Positions 45,012 through 46,731 of a stretch of 46,731 nucleotides of DNA are shown piece after piece; position 1 is the first letter of the stretch; the number at the start of each line of letters is the position of its first letter. A program made the translations under genes and the position numbers. The notes below the pieces were generated by a model. The model made no database searches, was not told the DNA's origin, and saw only the letters and a list, made by a program, of their open reading frames with translations. The stretch comes from Planctomyces sp. (GTDB lineage Bacteria; Planctomycetota; Planctomycetia; Planctomycetales; Planctomycetaceae). The stretch lies in contig SXPC01000160.1 in the NCBI GenBank assembly GCA_005778225.1, positions 1 through 46,731 on the forward strand. Reading direction: 5' to 3'.

Positions 45012-46731
45012 ATGTCAGGACGACACGGCGAAAGCTTCCAGCGCCAGGACTTGGCCAAAACGCACATCGCTCAGACATCGCTGTCAAACAATCACTTCAC
45101 CCTGTCCGACTTCGATTTCGACTCGACCCTCCTCGACGAAACCATCGGCAGCGCCGCTCAGTTCCTGATTGATCAACAGGCCGAAGACGGCCACTGGTGC
45201 GCAGAACTCCAGGGTGATTCGATCCTCGAATCAGAATACATCCTCCTTCTGGCCTACCTTGGCGAAGGTCGCAGCGAAAAGGCCATGAAAGCCGCCCGCT
45301 ACCTCCTCAAGATCCAGAACGAAGACGGCGGCTGGTCCATGTTCCCCGGCGGGAATACCGAAGTCAGCGCCACCGTCAAAGGCTATCTCGCCCTCAAGAT
45401 TACCGGACATGCCCCCGATTCCGAGCCAATGCAGAAAGCGCTACTGGCCGCCCGAGCCGCCGGCGGCGTCGAAGCCGTTAACAGCTTCACTCGCTATTAC
45501 CTCGCTCTTCTCGGATTGATCCCTTACAGCAAATGCCCAGCTGTTCCACCCGAGCTGATCCTGCTGCCCAAATGGTCTCCCATCAACATCTACGAAATGT
45601 CCGCATGGTCACGCACCATCGTCGTGCCGCTGAGCCTGTTGTGGTCCTTCCAGCCCAAGACCGTCCTGCCAGACAACTGCTCCATCGAAGAACTGTTCCT
45701 CAACGACCCGGCCGAGCTGTCTTTGAAGTCCAAATCCATGGACATCGTCCAGACACACAACGGCGATACCTGGGTCCCGTGGAAAGCCATCTTCCGGAGC
45801 ATCGATCGCGGGATCAAATTCTTCGAGCGACTCAAACTCAAGCCACTTCGCCACTGGGCCAACAAGAAATGCCAGCAGTGGATTCTCGACCGCTTCGCAA
45901 ACAGCGACGGCTTAGGCGCTATCTTCCCGCCGATCGTCTGGAGCATCATCGGCCTGAAGTGTCTCGGCTTTTCCATGAACAGCCCGGAAATTCAGGAAGC
46001 CATGAAGCAACTCGATGACCTCATCATCGACGACGGCGAAACGATTCGCCTGCAGCCCTGCAAATCCCCCGTCTGGGATACCGCCATCGTCACGATCGCT
46101 TTGCGCGAAGCCGGCGTCGCAGCCAGCAGCCAGCCGATCCGCAAGGCCGTCCGATGGCTCCTCGGCAAAGAAGTACGACAAAAAGGCGACTGGTCCACCA
46201 AACGCCCGGGAATCGAGCCCGGCGGCTGGTTCTTCGAGTACAACAACGCTTTCTATCCCGATATCGATGATACCATCATGGTCCTGATGGCCCTCGCCAG
46301 CTCGATGCCAGGCGAACCGGGCAGCGACTGGACCATCGAAATGCTCAACAACGCTCGCGTGAAAAATCCAGGACGTCGAGATGTTTCGCCATCTCAGACG
46401 ATCATCACCGGGCGCGGCAGCAACTCCATTCGCGTACTCCAAGACTTCAACGACTCCGAAACCATGCTCGCCGCCATGCGACGTGGTCTTCAGTGGGTCC
46501 TCGGCATGCAATGCAAAGATGGCGGCTGGGCAGCCTTCGATGTCGATAATACCCGCGACCTCCTGACCCACGTCCCCTTCGCAGACCACAACGCGATGAT
46601 CGACCCCGCAACCGCCGACATCACCGCACGTGTCCTCGAAATGATGGGACGCCTCGGCGTCGACCGCAATCACGTCTCGATCCAGCGAGGTCTCGACTTC
46701 GTCTTCAAAGATCAACAGCCCGATGGCAGTT
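45012..46731 (+). CDS. shc: Squalene-hopene cyclase, C-terminus outside window
   Basis: 573 codons visible of a protein normally near 650-720 residues. It cyclises squalene to hopene/hopanol at the membrane. The catalytic DxDD motif is PDIDDT with Asp417, Asp419 and Asp420. QW-type repeats are present: QQAEDGHWCAEL, QNEDGGWSMFPGG and QCKDGGWAAFDVDNT. NTEVSATVKGYLALK and SPVWDTAIVTIALREAG are further family signatures. The frame is open without a stop to the right edge. ATG 45012 has a weak ribosome site; the ~40 residues after it are polar and variable. Hopanoid production is known in planctomycetes. Confidence 0.95.
   Translation, partial: MSGRHGESFQRQDLAKTHIAQTSLSNNHFTLSDFDFDSTLLDETIGSAAQFLIDQQAEDGHWCAELQGDSILESEYILLLAYLGEGRSEKAMKAARYLLKIQNEDGGWSMFPGGNTEVSATVKGYLALKITGHAPDSEPMQKALLAARAAGGVEAVNSFTRYYLALLGLIPYSKCPAVPPELILLPKWSPINIYEMSAWSRTIVVPLSLLWSFQPKTVLPDNCSIEELFLNDPAELSLKSKSMDIVQTHNGDTWVPWKAIFRSIDRGIKFFERLKLKPLRHWANKKCQQWILDRFANSDGLGAIFPPIVWSIIGLKCLGFSMNSPEIQEAMKQLDDLIIDDGETIRLQPCKSPVWDTAIVTIALREAGVAASSQPIRKAVRWLLGKEVRQKGDWSTKRPGIEPGGWFFEYNNAFYPDIDDTIMVLMALASSMPGEPGSDWTIEMLNNARVKNPGRRDVSPSQTIITGRGSNSIRVLQDFNDSETMLAAMRRGLQWVLGMQCKDGGWAAFDVDNTRDLLTHVPFADHNAMIDPATADITARVLEMMGRLGVDRNHVSIQRGLDFVFKDQQPDGS

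Overview
The window looks like chromosomal DNA of a planctomycete (PVC superphylum). The main indicators are a 1040-residue secreted protein with a PVC-type dehydrogenase/propeller domain, HEAT-like repeats and a C-terminal CxxCH haem domain; a planctomycete-style ECF sigma factor overlapping a Ser/Thr kinase with C-terminal membrane helices; Pro/Ala-rich secreted proteins; EF-hand-like DxNxDGxxD loops on a TlpA-type thioredoxin; and many short intergenic hairpin repeats. This assignment is inferred from gene content. I saw no rRNA, tRNA, CRISPR array, transposase or phage gene.

Layout. 1-755 (-): 5'-terminal part of SppA. 1183-3900 (+): secreted low-complexity protein with tandem YHS-like modules, convergent through a bidirectional terminator with a polytopic membrane protein (3961-5697, -). 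6046-8354 (+): ECF sigma factor and Ser/Thr kinase, coupled by a TGATG overlap. 8492-9202 (-): GntR/FCD regulator. 9507-12629 (+): PVC dehydrogenase/cytochrome. 12721-13710 (+): secreted alpha/beta hydrolase whose signal peptide is cut off from the enzyme by an in-frame TAG. 13763-17598 (-): cyclic-nucleotide-domain/thioredoxin-reductase-like fusion without the redox CxxC, a DisA_N (DAC)-type protein with DGA and GTRHR motifs, and a second ECF sigma factor. 18167-18445 (+): FdxA-type ferredoxin. 18955-20520 (+): HtrA protease. 20729-21370 (-): orphan.

21866-36645 (+) is a Wzx/Wzy-type exopolysaccharide cluster. In order it encodes a chain-length regulator (Wzz/GumC type, no kinase), an initiating sugar-phosphate transferase, GT4, Wzx flippase, Wzy polymerase, a CelD-like GNAT, a polysaccharide deacetylase, GT2, GT4, an SDR epimerase, a WecG/CpsF-type GT26 and an FkbM methyltransferase. 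Together these could start a lipid-linked oligosaccharide, extend it, decorate it (acyl, deacetyl, methyl), flip it and polymerise it. No outer-membrane Wza-type porin or tyrosine kinase is present here. Several gaps inside the cluster are filled by different short repeats.

36708-46731: a more AT-rich orphan (-), a LeuA-type synthase lacking the regulatory domain (-), an EF-hand/TlpA thioredoxin (-), QueF (-), an OmpH/Skp-like lipoprotein (-), GlgC (+), another GT4 with a TTG start (-), and squalene-hopene cyclase (+), which runs off the end.

The most unusual points are a three-copy hairpin repeat family at gene 3' ends with compensatory stem changes, a 30-bp perfect inverted repeat enclosing 96 bp, the amber-interrupted hydrolase, the CxxC-less reductase fusion, the DAC-domain protein with an enlarged gap between its two motifs, and an SDR epimerase with Phe in the YxxxK position. 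None of these alone proves a new system.
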